A stretch of 38,344 nucleotides of DNA, taken from assembly GCA_930990665.1 (NCBI GenBank), contig CAKNQN010000015.1, positions 1 through 38,344 of the forward strand, in the 5' to 3' direction. The notes below the pieces were generated by a model. It was given only the letters and a program-made list of their open reading frames with translations, was not told the DNA's origin and did no database searches. Position 1 is the stretch's first letter. Each line of letters begins with the position of its first letter. Both the position numbers and the translations under genes were made by a program. Origin of the DNA: an uncultured Clostridia bacterium. Lineage in GTDB: Bacteria; Bacillota; Clostridia; Christensenellales; Borkfalkiaceae. Positions 11,624-19,866 of this stretch are shown piece by piece.

Positions 11624-11641
11624 GCGGTCTTGGAAGACCGC
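11624..11641. other. Perfect inverted repeat in the kdgK-symporter spacer
   Basis: An 8-bp stem (11624-11631 with 11634-11641) has a 2-nt centre. It may be part of the 3' end of the kdgK transcript or an operator for the symporter gene. There is no adjacent T-run strong enough to call it a terminator. Confidence 0.45.
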
Positions 11642-11659
11642 AATACCGCAACGCAAATT

Positions 11660-11765
11660 TTGATTTACTCCCGGCCGCAATCCTGCGACCGAGGCTTTCT
11701 TTGCATCCGCCGCAAACCTGCGGCAAAAATCCTCTTATCTCCCGACAGCAATCCTGCGGCAGAAA
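11660..11765. repeat. Three 35-36 bp hairpin-forming repeats
   Basis: CCTGCG recurs at 11682, 11717 and 11753. Each copy is the right arm of a small palindrome such as GCCGCA-AACC-TGCGGC at 11710-11725. The units are imperfect and lie downstream of the KDG kinase stop, like a short repetitive extragenic palindrome cluster. Confidence 0.65.
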
Positions 11766-11770
11766 ACGGA

Positions 11771-12793
11771 TTATCTTTGCACCCGGCCGGAAGCATCTCC
11801 GCCCGCGAGGTTGGACACTTCCTGCACGCTGACCATGTTGTAGTCACCCTCGATCGAATGTTTGAGACAGCTTGCCGCCACCGCAAATTCGATCGTTTTC
11901 TGCGGGTCATAGCCGCTGAGCAGCGAATAGATGAGCCCGCCGCCGAACGAATCGCCGCCGCCCACGCGGTCTACAATATGTATGGAGTATTTTTTGGAGA
12001 AATATGCCTTCCCGCCCGTATAGAGCATGCCCGACCAGTCGTTGTCGTTGGCGGATTTGCTCTCGCGCAGCGTGATCGCCACTCCCTTGAAGCCGAAACG
12101 GTCGGTCAGCTTCTTCGCTACGGACACATACCCTTCGCGGTCCAGCTTGCCCCCGTAAATATCCGAATTGTCCGCCTCAATGCCGAACACGTCTTTGGCG
12201 TCCTCTTCGTTGGCAATGCAATAATCAATATATTGGCACAGCTCGCCCATCACTTTTCCCGCCTTTTCCTTGCTCCATAGCTTCTTGCGGAAATTCAGGT
12301 CGCAGGAAACCGTGACGCCGCTTTCTTTCGCCGCCTTTACTGCCGCAAGGCAGGCCTTGGCCGCCTCGTCCGAAAGCGCGGGGGTAATGCCGGTAAAATG
12401 AAACCATTCCACCCCCTCAAAGATCTTTTTCCAGTCGAACTCCTCCGCTCCGGCTTCGGCAATGGCGGAGTGCGCGCGGTCGTAGATCACCTTGCTCGGT
12501 CGCTGGCTCGCGCCCTTTTCGCAGTAATAAATGCCGACCCTGCTGCCGCCGCGCACGATGTGCGACGTGTCCACGCCGAACGCACGCAGCGAATTGACCG
12601 CCGCCTGCCCGATCTCGTGCACGGGAAGTTTGCTCACAAACGCACAATCGACGCCGTAGTTGGCAAGCGACACCGCCACATTGGCCTCGGCTCCGCCGAA
12701 AGTCGCTTCATACTTTGAGCTCTGCACAAAACGCAGATAATTCTCCGGTGCAAGGCGAAGCATCAGCTCGCCGAACGTGACTACCTTTTTCAT
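11771..12793 (-). CDS. kdgK: 2-dehydro-3-deoxygluconokinase (PfkB family)
   Basis: Phosphorylates 2-keto-3-deoxygluconate (KDG) with ATP to KDPG in the cytoplasm, in uronate/pectin breakdown and the Entner-Doudoroff route. The 340-residue PfkB-fold product starts KKVVTFGELMLRLAP and has the substrate motif FGGAEANVAVSLANYG near 32-47, TGITPALS near 134, CDLNFRKKLWS near 164-174, and the ATP/catalytic motif GGGDSFGGG with catalytic Asp281. Assignment as KDG kinase rather than another sugar kinase rests on these motifs and on the KDPG aldolase gene two genes upstream. Ribosome binding site AGAGGTGG precedes ATG 12793. The gene follows yitT by 16 bases. Confidence 0.93.
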   Translation of the reverse strand: MKKVVTFGELMLRLAPENYLRFVQSSKYEATFGGAEANVAVSLANYGVDCAFVSKLPVHEIGQAAVNSLRAFGVDTSHIVRGGSRVGIYYCEKGASQRPSKVIYDRAHSAIAEAGAEEFDWKKIFEGVEWFHFTGITPALSDEAAKACLAAVKAAKESGVTVSCDLNFRKKLWSKEKAGKVMGELCQYIDYCIANEEDAKDVFGIEADNSDIYGGKLDREGYVSVAKKLTDRFGFKGVAITLRESKSANDNDWSGMLYTGGKAYFSKKYSIHIVDRVGGGDSFGGGLIYSLLSGYDPQKTIEFAVAASCLKHSIEGDYNMVSVQEVSNLAGGDASGRVQR

Positions 12794-12809
12794 ACATTTC
12801 CACCTCTTT

Positions 12810-13679
12810 TTAATCTTTATCTTGCAATGACCTGAACCCCTTGCCGCGCACTTCCACCGAATCGTTGATAATGATGAATGCGCCCGGGTCGACGGAGTTG
12901 ACGATCTGTTTCAGCTGCGAAAGCTGTCTGTTTTTTACGCAGGTAAGAAGAACATTGTGTGCGCTCCGCGTATACATCCCTTCGCCGTCGAGCATGGTCA
13001 CACCGCGCGGGCTGGCTTCGATGAGCGCATCCGAGATCGCCTCGCCTTTGTCGCTGACAATGATGCACAGCTTTGACTTTTCGATGCCAACCAGGATGGT
13101 TTCCGACACCTTCGTACTGACAAAAATCACGATGATCGCGAACAGCATATTGTTCGGGTTTTTCGTGAAGATCGCACCGAGTATGACGATGATGCCGTCG
13201 AGAATGCCCACGCAGAGGGGCACTTTCCCGTTTTTGAGGATGCGGATGATGATCCTGCCGAGAAGCTCCGTCCCGCCGCTGGAAAAACCGCTTTTGAGAA
13301 AAAGCCCGATGGCGACCCCCTGGAACACGCCGCCATACAGCGAGGCCAGTACGCCGTCCGCCGTGACCGGCTGCAACAGAGCAAACAGGTCGGTCGCCAC
13401 GCCGAGTAAGACGATGGTGAGCAGAGACCGCCCCACGAACCGCCAGCCGTAAAACCGGATCGCAAGCAGAAGGATGGGAACGTTCAGCGCGATCGACAAC
13501 ATACCGACGGGAACGCTTGCATAAAAGTGATTGACAAGCACCGAAATGCCCGTGATTCCTCCCGCCACGATCGAATTCGGAGCGAGAAAAAAACTTGTGC
13601 TGCAGGCGTACGCGGCGCACCCGATTAGCATACTAAGATAGTTCTTGAAGAGGGCCAGCGCCTTTTCACGTACGATCAA
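12810..13679 (-). CDS. YitT family membrane protein (DUF161 + DUF2179)
   Basis: A 289-residue protein with five or six N-terminal membrane helices, including FFLAPNSIVAGGITGISVL and LFLKSGFSSGGTELL, both family hallmarks, followed by a cytosolic DUF2179 domain ending VDPGAFIIINDSVEVRGKGF. Function is unknown. The start is a TTG at 13679 whose T-T-G-A overlaps the aldolase stop; AGGAGG lies 10 bases before it, and no in-frame ATG occurs until residue 17. Placement between KDPG aldolase and KDG kinase hints at a role connected with the sugar acid, possibly transport, but that is inference. Confidence 0.9.
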   Translation of the reverse strand: MIVREKALALFKNYLSMLIGCAAYACSTSFFLAPNSIVAGGITGISVLVNHFYASVPVGMLSIALNVPILLLAIRFYGWRFVGRSLLTIVLLGVATDLFALLQPVTADGVLASLYGGVFQGVAIGLFLKSGFSSGGTELLGRIIIRILKNGKVPLCVGILDGIIVILGAIFTKNPNNMLFAIIVIFVSTKVSETILVGIEKSKLCIIVSDKGEAISDALIEASPRGVTMLDGEGMYTRSAHNVLLTCVKNRQLSQLKQIVNSVDPGAFIIINDSVEVRGKGFRSLQDKD

Positions 13680-14218
13680 CGTTTGAGCGCCTCCTCCACA
13701 AAGAAGCTTCCGCCGACTGCCGCGACCTTTTCAAAGGCGAGAAATTCGTCGATATTCTCCGTATTCACGCCGCCCGTAGGGATAAATTTTACCTGCGGGA
13801 AGGGCGCCGCGAGCGCTTTGAGCGCTTTCAGCCCGCCATATACGTTGGCCGGGAAAAACTTGACCGTCGTGATGCCGAGATCGAGCGCCGCCATGATCTC
13901 CGTAGGCGTGACGCATCCCGGATAATAGGGTACTCCCGCCTCTTTGCAGACAGCCGCCACCGCGGCGGAAAGCCCGGGCGACACGATGAATTTCGCACCT
14001 GCCGCAAGCGCTGCACGACACTGCTCCGCATTGATCACCGTTCCCGCGCCGATCTCCATGTCCGGAAATTCTTTGCACGCGAGCCGGATCGCCTCCTCCG
14101 CACAAGCCGTGCGGAAGGTGATCTCCGCCGTGTTGATCCCGTAATCTTTCAGCGCCTGAAGAATGACTTTCGTGTCTTTCAGCTCCTTGATCACGACGAC
14201 CGGAATCCTCTTTTCCAT
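13676..14218 (-). CDS. eda: KDPG / KHG aldolase
   Basis: Splits 2-keto-3-deoxy-6-phosphogluconate into pyruvate and glyceraldehyde 3-phosphate. Key residues are visible: the Schiff-base Lys120 in TTVKFFPANVYGG, the proton-transfer Glu32 in AEITFRT, and IGAGTVINAEQC and SPG motifs lining the barrel. At 180 residues it is about 25-30 shorter than usual, with the last helix trimmed after SFFVEEALKR, yet the whole active site is present. It is the first gene of the eda-yitT-kdgK operon, behind a likely promoter at 14238-14266. The ribosome binding site is AAGGAAGG. Confidence 0.94.
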   Translation of the reverse strand: MEKRIPVVVIKELKDTKVILQALKDYGINTAEITFRTACAEEAIRLACKEFPDMEIGAGTVINAEQCRAALAAGAKFIVSPGLSAAVAAVCKEAGVPYYPGCVTPTEIMAALDLGITTVKFFPANVYGGLKALKALAAPFPQVKFIPTGGVNTENIDEFLAFEKVAAVGGSFFVEEALKR

Positions 14219-14237
14219 TTTCTCTTCCTTCCTTTTT

Positions 14238-14266
14238 GCTATAGTTCCGTTTCAGTAAGCGGACAA
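14238..14266 (-). promoter_or_regulatory. Promoter of the eda-yitT-kdgK operon
   Basis: Minus strand TTGTCC (14261-14266) and TATAGC (14238-14243) are 17 bp apart. An 8-bp palindrome ATACGTAT (14276-14283) just upstream could be half of a regulator site. Confidence 0.6.
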
Positions 14267-14291
14267 ATTTTTAACATACGTATTGCGGTTT

Positions 14292-15368
14292 TCAGTCGAT
14301 TACGCCGCCGCCGAGACAAAGATCGCCCGCATACAGCACCGCATACTGTCCGGGCGTCACCGCGCGCTGCGGCTCGTCGAAAAGAATCTCGGCCGTGTCT
14401 TCTCCCGTCCGTCTCACCCGCACGCCCTGTTCCGGCTGGCGGTATCGGAATTTTGCCTTGCAGCTGAACTCCTCCTCTTCCGGCGGCGCGGGGATCCAGT
14501 TTATGCCCGAAACGGTACACGAACGGGTATAGAGCACGCTTTCGTCACCGTGCGATACGTACAGGACATTGTTCGCAAGATCTTTTTTGACTACGAACCA
14601 GCGTCCCTCGGCTTCCCCTTTCCTGCCGCCCAGCTCCAGCCCCCGGCGCTGGCCGAGAGTGTAGTACATGAGCCCGATGTGCTCCCCCACCTTTTCTCCT
14701 GCAAGAGTACGGATCTCACCCGGTTTCGCGGGCAGATAGCCGTGTAAAAATTTTCGGAAATTTCTCTCGCCGATAAAACAGATACCCGTGCTGTCCTTCT
14801 TTTCCGCCGTGGAAAGGCCGTTCTTTTCGGCGATCGCGCGCACCTCCGGCTTGGTGAGAGATGCGAGCGGAAAAAGCACATTCGCAAGCTGCGGCTGCGT
14901 GACCTGGTTGAGAAAATACGTCTGGTCTTTGTTCGCATCGGCCGCCTTGCAGAGATAGTGCAGGCCATCTTCATGCCGGATGCCGCAATAATGCCCCGTC
15001 GCGATAGAATCCGCCCCCAACGAGAGCGCATAGTCGCGGAAAGGCCCGAACTTGATCTCGCGGTTGCAAAGGACGTCCGGATTGGGTGTCCTGCCCCTTT
15101 CGTATTCCTGCAAAAAATACCGGAAGACCCGATCGCGGTATTCCTGCGCAAAATTCACCGTATAATACGGGATGCCGAGACGGTTGCACACACGCCGCAC
15201 ATCCTCATAATCCGCTTCTGCCGTACAACAGCCGTTTTCGCCGCTCTCTTCCCAGTTGACCATATACAGCCCGACTACGTCGAAGCCCTGCTCCTGCAAA
15301 AGAAGCGCCGCGACCGAGCTGTCTACCCCGCCGCTCATACCGACGACGACACGCCCTTTTTCCTTCAA
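14292..15368 (-). CDS. mnmA: tRNA-specific 2-thiouridylase
   Basis: Installs the 2-thio group on wobble uridine-34 of tRNA Lys, Glu and Gln using ATP and sulfur relayed from a cysteine desulfurase. The 358-residue product has the PP-loop GMSGGVDSS at residues 10-18, catalytic Cys101 in NPDVLCNREIKF, persulfide Cys197 in DSTGICFIGER, and the C-terminal barrel with YYTLGQRRGL. The start is TTG 15368, preceded by GGGAGAA; no upstream ATG fits. It lies immediately after the tRNA-Arg terminator, so it must use a promoter hidden in that short gap or depend on read-through. Confidence 0.96.
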   Translation of the reverse strand: MKEKGRVVVGMSGGVDSSVAALLLQEQGFDVVGLYMVNWEESGENGCCTAEADYEDVRRVCNRLGIPYYTVNFAQEYRDRVFRYFLQEYERGRTPNPDVLCNREIKFGPFRDYALSLGADSIATGHYCGIRHEDGLHYLCKAADANKDQTYFLNQVTQPQLANVLFPLASLTKPEVRAIAEKNGLSTAEKKDSTGICFIGERNFRKFLHGYLPAKPGEIRTLAGEKVGEHIGLMYYTLGQRRGLELGGRKGEAEGRWFVVKKDLANNVLYVSHGDESVLYTRSCTVSGINWIPAPPEEEEFSCKAKFRYRQPEQGVRVRRTGEDTAEILFDEPQRAVTPGQYAVLYAGDLCLGGGVID

Positions 15369-15400
15369 AGATATTCTCCCCGGGCCGCGCCCGTATTCTG

Positions 15401-15436
15401 AAAAAAGCCGAGCTGAAAGGATGATTTCAGCCCGGC
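15401..15436 (-). terminator. Intrinsic terminator between tRNA-Arg and mnmA
   Basis: A 12-bp stem with one wobble pair (15425-15436 with 15407-15418) and a 6-nt loop is followed by six T residues on the minus strand. It ends only about 32 bases before the mnmA start. Confidence 0.9.
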
Positions 15437-15442
15437 CTCCCT

Positions 15443-15519
15443 TGGTGTGCCCGCCGGGAATCGAACCCGGAACCTACAGCGTCGGAGGCTGTCACTCTAT
15501 CCAATTGCGCTACGGACAC
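15443..15519 (-). tRNA. tRNA-Arg, anticodon CCG
   Basis: A full cloverleaf is read on the minus strand. The acceptor arms GTGTCCG and CGGGCAC pair with one wobble; the anticodon stem ACAGC/GCTGT encloses loop CTCCGAC, giving anticodon CCG for codon CGG; the T arm contains GGTTCGATTCC. The CCA end is encoded. The D stem has one G-A mismatch. Confidence 0.96.
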
Positions 15520-15542
15520 ATGCAATTTGAATGATATGTATT

Positions 15543-15571
15543 ATTATAGCAGACATTTATCAAAAAAGAAA
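15543..15571 (-). promoter_or_regulatory. Promoter of tRNA-Arg
   Basis: Minus strand TATAAT (15543-15548) carries an extended TGC in front. The -35 is poor (TTTCTT at 15566-15571, 17 bp away). The position, 24 bases before the tRNA 5' end, fits. Confidence 0.65.
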
Positions 15572-15604
15572 GAGAATTTTGCCCGCACATGAAATTTTTT
15601 ACAG

Positions 15605-15653
15605 GAAAAATGCGGCGCGTCCCGCCATGTCACACCGCGCGGGCGCGCCGCAT
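15605..15653 (-). terminator. Long hairpin with T-run on the minus strand
   Basis: A perfect 10-bp arm (15610-15619 with 15644-15653) continues, after one bulged base, into 5 more pairs (15621-15625 with 15639-15643). On the minus strand it is followed by TTTTT. It could stop antisense transcripts from the glycosyltransferase gene before they reach the tRNA-Arg promoter. Confidence 0.5.
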
Positions 15654-15700
15654 AGTATGATAGCAGGCCGAAAAGAGATTTTTACCAAAGAGGAAACAGT

Positions 15701-16774
15701 ATGACGCTCGGACTGTGCATGATCGTAAAAGACGAAGAAGAGGTGCTCGGACGCTGCCTGGAAAGCGTGCGCGGCGTGTTTGACGAGATCAACATTGTGG
15801 ATACCGGATCACGCGATAACACAAAACGCATCGCCTCCCGCTACACCGACCGCATCTTCGACTTTGCCTGGAACTACGATTTTGCCGCGGCGCGCAACGA
15901 TTCCTTTTCGCACGCGACGACCGACTATATCATGTGGCTGGACGCCGACGATGTGTTGCCCGAATCCTCCCGGACTGCGCTCATTCATCTCAAAAACAGT
16001 CCGGATTTCGGGGATACGGATGCCTATTTTTTGCGCTATGACGCGGCTTTTGACGGAAACGGCAATCCGACCCTCTATTTCTTTCGGGAACGTATCCTGC
16101 GACGCGCATGCCGCTTTTTATGGAAAGGCGCCGTGCACGAAGCCATGGAAGTGCACGGGCGTATCCGCCGCGAAAATATTCCGATCGAACACCGCAAGGG
16201 GCCGAAAAAGGAACACGGCAGAAATCTGAAGATCTTCGCAAAGCTGTTTGCCGACGGTACGATGCCGGACGAAAGGCAGAAATTTTACTTTGCGCGCGAG
16301 CTCATGGACAACGGGCTGTACGATGCGGCCTGCTCGGCGTTTTTGTATTTTCTGCAGGGAAACGGCTGGCGCGAAGACAAGATCTGCGCCTGCCGCGATC
16401 TGGCGGCCTGTCACCGCTTATGCGGGAGGCGGAACGCGCAGTTCGCCGCGCTTTTGCAAAGTTTCGATTACGATGCGCCCCGCCCCGAGATCTGCTGCGA
16501 CCTCGGCGACCTCTTCATGCAGGAAAAAAATTACACGCAGGCGATCTTCTGGTACCGGCTTGCACTCAATAAGGGCGGGCGGGAGACTACGGCAGGCTTT
16601 TGCTTGCCCGACTGCCGCGGCTATATCCCCTATATGTGCATGTGCGTCTGTTATGATCGCCTGGGTGATTATAAACGCGCCTCCGCCTGCAACGAGGCTG
16701 CGGGAAAACTGAAACCGCAGGACGCCAATTACCTGTACAACAAGCGATATTTCGAAAGACGTCTCAAAGGATAA
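15701..16774 (+). CDS. Family 2 glycosyltransferase with TPR-like tail
   Basis: Probably transfers a sugar from a nucleotide donor to a peptide, lipid or glycan acceptor. The 357-residue cytoplasmic product opens with a GT-A fold, MTLGLCMIVKDEEEVLGRCLESV, then NIVDTGSRDNT, and the metal-binding DADD at 81-84 in MWLDADDVLP. From about residue 190 on, alpha-helical repeats resembling TPRs follow (FYFARELMDNGLYDAACSAF, LGDLFMQEKNYTQAIFWYRLAL, YDRLGDYKRASACNEAAGKL). This layout is that of SunS/Cps-like transferases with a repeat tail for acceptor binding. The ribosome binding site is AGAGGAAA. The gene is monocistronic. Confidence 0.88.
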   Translation: MTLGLCMIVKDEEEVLGRCLESVRGVFDEINIVDTGSRDNTKRIASRYTDRIFDFAWNYDFAAARNDSFSHATTDYIMWLDADDVLPESSRTALIHLKNSPDFGDTDAYFLRYDAAFDGNGNPTLYFFRERILRRACRFLWKGAVHEAMEVHGRIRRENIPIEHRKGPKKEHGRNLKIFAKLFADGTMPDERQKFYFARELMDNGLYDAACSAFLYFLQGNGWREDKICACRDLAACHRLCGRRNAQFAALLQSFDYDAPRPEICCDLGDLFMQEKNYTQAIFWYRLALNKGGRETTAGFCLPDCRGYIPYMCMCVCYDRLGDYKRASACNEAAGKLKPQDANYLYNKRYFERRLKG

Positions 16775-16800
16775 AATCCTTTTGGCTGATTCCGTAACAC

Positions 16801-16838
16801 CGGGGGAAAGGCACCCTTGCCCTTCCCCCGCTCTTTTT
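16801..16838 (+). terminator. Intrinsic terminator of the glycosyltransferase gene
   Basis: Arms CGGGGGAA.GG and CC.TTCCCCCG enclose a short loop and are followed by CTCTTTTTT. It lies 27 bases after the stop codon. Confidence 0.85.
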
Positions 16839-16925
16839 TCCATCCGTATCTGCCGTCCGAATGGTCAATAGAGCCTTTTACCTATCCGTCCGGACAGAAA
16901 AATTACAGTCACAACGCAAAAAAAT

Positions 16926-16954
16926 TTGCTTTTTTGAGAAAAATGTTATACAAT
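16926..16954 (+). promoter_or_regulatory. Promoter of the DUF2798 leader
   Basis: TTGCTT (16926-16931) and TACAAT (16949-16954) are 17 bp apart in AT-rich DNA. A start near 16961 would give a leader of about 140 nt. Confidence 0.65.
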
Positions 16955-16960
16955 ATTTAT

Positions 16961-17100
16961 AAATTTAAGACAACCGAATCATTTGGTGCGGCATACAGGC
17001 ACAGCCTTGACGCCGCGATTGGAAACGCACACCGCATCATGCGGCGATAACGAACAACACGATAAAACATCGTGTTGTTTTTTTATTGCAGGAGGAAAGT
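16961..17100 (+). promoter_or_regulatory. Structured leader RNA with attenuator, candidate riboswitch
   Basis: The leader folds into three local helices: P1 at 16973-16987 (6 pairs, TCA loop); P2 at 16988-17016 (5 outer pairs, a symmetric 4x4 internal loop, then AGGC/GCCT with an ACA loop); and P3 at 17032-17044 (5 pairs, TCA loop). A terminator (17053-17087) follows, then AGGAGG and ATG 17101. This order (aptamer-like fold, terminator, then the start site) is typical of riboswitch or attenuator control. I do not recognise a known class. Confidence 0.5.
17053..17087 (+). terminator. Intrinsic terminator just before the DUF2798 start
   Basis: A perfect 11-bp stem (17053-17063 with 17069-17079) with a 5-nt loop is followed by a T-run. 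It ends a few bases before the AGGAGG at 17090-17095, so it acts as a leader terminator. Confidence 0.9.
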
Positions 17101-17742
17101 ATGCCCAAAAACTTGTTTCAGGAAATCGTATTTACGCTCATCATGGTGCTCGTCATGGTCTATGCCATGATCTGCTACAACATCGCACTCGATGTAAAGG
17201 GACTGCAAAACTTTATCTTCAAAGCCGCCTTTTCCGAACTGTGGTACATGGGACTGATCGCGTTTGTGCTCGAACTTCTCGTCGTGGGGCCGCTCGCCAA
17301 AAAGCTTGCGTTCCGCGTGCTGAACCCCGCCTCGACGGCGCCGCTCCTGATCACTCTCGCCATTTCGGCGATCACCGTCTGCTTTATGTGCCCGATCATG
17401 AGCCTCGCCGCCACCATCATCATCAAGCAGCCCGCCGCCGCAGACTTCATTGCCGTGTGGCTCCAGACGACAGCCTTCAATTTTCCCATGGCATTGTGCT
17501 GGCAGATCTTCTATGCAGGTCCCTTCGTTCGCCTTATCTTTCGCTGTATTTTCGTCTATCCCGCTCGATCCCGCACCCGAAAGGCAGTCGGCAGCGAAGT
17601 AAACGACAGCCGCGAAACAGACAATATTTCCGCGAATCAAGAGGCGTGCTCCCCCGATACAAGTCATCGCGCAGCCGATAAAACAAATTACGCTTTTACG
17701 ACAAAAAATAGTTCGGTCTCCAAAAGCGGTAACGCCGAATAA
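17101..17742 (+). CDS. DUF2798 family membrane protein
   Basis: A 213-residue protein of unknown function. ATG 17101 is set by a consensus AGGAGG 5 bases upstream. Two related helical pairs form the DUF2798 core: residues 8-30 (IVFTLIMVLVMVYAMICYNIAL), 45-65, 80-105 (LLITLAISAITVCFMCPIMSL) and 120-145. The last 55-60 residues are a polar, low-complexity tail rich in Ser, Asn, Thr and Glu with no recognisable domain, longer than in most relatives. The gene stands alone and its expression appears to be gated by the leader terminator, so the encoded protein may export or sense a small molecule. That is inference. Confidence 0.85.
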   Translation: MPKNLFQEIVFTLIMVLVMVYAMICYNIALDVKGLQNFIFKAAFSELWYMGLIAFVLELLVVGPLAKKLAFRVLNPASTAPLLITLAISAITVCFMCPIMSLAATIIIKQPAAADFIAVWLQTTAFNFPMALCWQIFYAGPFVRLIFRCIFVYPARSRTRKAVGSEVNDSRETDNISANQEACSPDTSHRAADKTNYAFTTKNSSVSKSGNAE

Positions 17743-17754
17743 AAAATTTTTTGA

Positions 17755-18917
<1,163 letters not shown>

Positions 18918-18984
18918 CTATTTCAACCCGAACCGTCTTTTCATCTTGTTCTTCCCTGAAAAACACGATCCGTACGAATCTGAA

Positions 18985-19677
18985 TTATTTCGCAACTGTA
19001 TCCAAATCCAGGATAAAGGCACGCTCCAAAGGAGTTTTGTTCGGTTGATGAAAGAGCAGTTTCCGATGATTGTCGTTATCCGTAAACACCATGGAATGTC
19101 CGCCGTCATTGAGATAGATGTATCGGTCAAATTTATACTCGCCAAAAATGCTGTCCGCTACATTCCTTATTACGCAATATCCCTTTTCCGTAAAGGTGGA
19201 CCAATAAAGATAAATCTTTTTCCCTTCCGTGATCAGATATGGGCCTTCTGCTACCCAGCCCTCTCCGCCGGCCATAGGCAACGCTGTAGCAAGACCACAC
19301 TCTTTCCCGCTCACAATTTTTATTGGTTTCCCCTCTATGTATTTCAGATCGGGCGACAGTTTCGCCAGAAACAGCAAACCGTCTCCGTCACCCCCCACGG
19401 CATCTATCCATTCATTCGAAAAACATAAATACGGTTCATCACCGTATACAAACAAGGTTGCATCCAGGCATGTCCAGTTCGCCGGAGTTATATATTCCCC
19501 CGTAAGAAAGACAAAATCTTTATCCAGCTGATCGCTCGTCAATATGATGCTTCCTCTGCCTTTATCCTCCCTGTAAACCGAAAGAATAAGATAGTAACGG
19601 CCTCTATAATAATGTAGTTCGGGCGCCCAAAGCTGTTTATATCCCTCAAACAGACGAGGATCAGCCAATCTCTTCAC
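18985..19677 (-). CDS. GH43-like glycoside hydrolase, 5'-truncated
   Basis: Resembles the later blades of a five-bladed GH43 beta-propeller, enzymes that cut arabinan, xylan or related side chains. LWAPELHYYRGRYYLILSV, LDATLFVYGDEPYLCFSNEW, VAEGPYLITEGKKIYLYWS (with the probable general acid Glu) and GHSMVFTDNDNHRKLLFHQP are seen. The first blade, with the catalytic-base Asp, is missing; normal length is 290 residues or more. The called start is a GTG at 19677 with no ribosome binding site, and the same frame stays open upstream to a stop at 19717-19719. There is a terminator just beyond, and no promoter. It is probably a non-functional remnant. Confidence 0.7.
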   Translation of the reverse strand: MKRLADPRLFEGYKQLWAPELHYYRGRYYLILSVYREDKGRGSIILTSDQLDKDFVFLTGEYITPANWTCLDATLFVYGDEPYLCFSNEWIDAVGGDGDGLLFLAKLSPDLKYIEGKPIKIVSGKECGLATALPMAGGEGWVAEGPYLITEGKKIYLYWSTFTEKGYCVIRNVADSIFGEYKFDRYIYLNDGGHSMVFTDNDNHRKLLFHQPNKTPLERAFILDLDTVAK

Positions 19678-19730
19678 ACGGAAACATCTGCGCAGACCTT
19701 TGAAAAATGAATATTTTTACATAAAATACA

Positions 19731-19761
19731 AGCAGGGACCGATTTATTTGTCCCTGCTTGT
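19731..19761. terminator. Terminator after the rhamnosidase gene
   Basis: AGCAGGGA and TCCCTGCT arms enclose an 11-13 nt loop. On the minus strand TATTTTAT follows. It separates the rhamnosidase transcript from the GH43-like remnant. Confidence 0.75.
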
Positions 19762-19866
19762 TGCATAAGATTGTATATTCAGAGTATCCGCTTCCTTTCC
19801 TGCTTGCCGACAGATCTTCGTATCCGCCCGTTTCCGCACGTCCCCGTAAACGGTTTTGGGCTGTTT

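Noticed and set aside
16961-17052. Assignment of the DUF2798 leader to a known riboswitch class
   Set aside because: I compared it from memory with fluoride, guanidine I-III, THF, ZTP, purine, preQ1, Mn2+ and c-di-GMP patterns and found none of their conserved cores.
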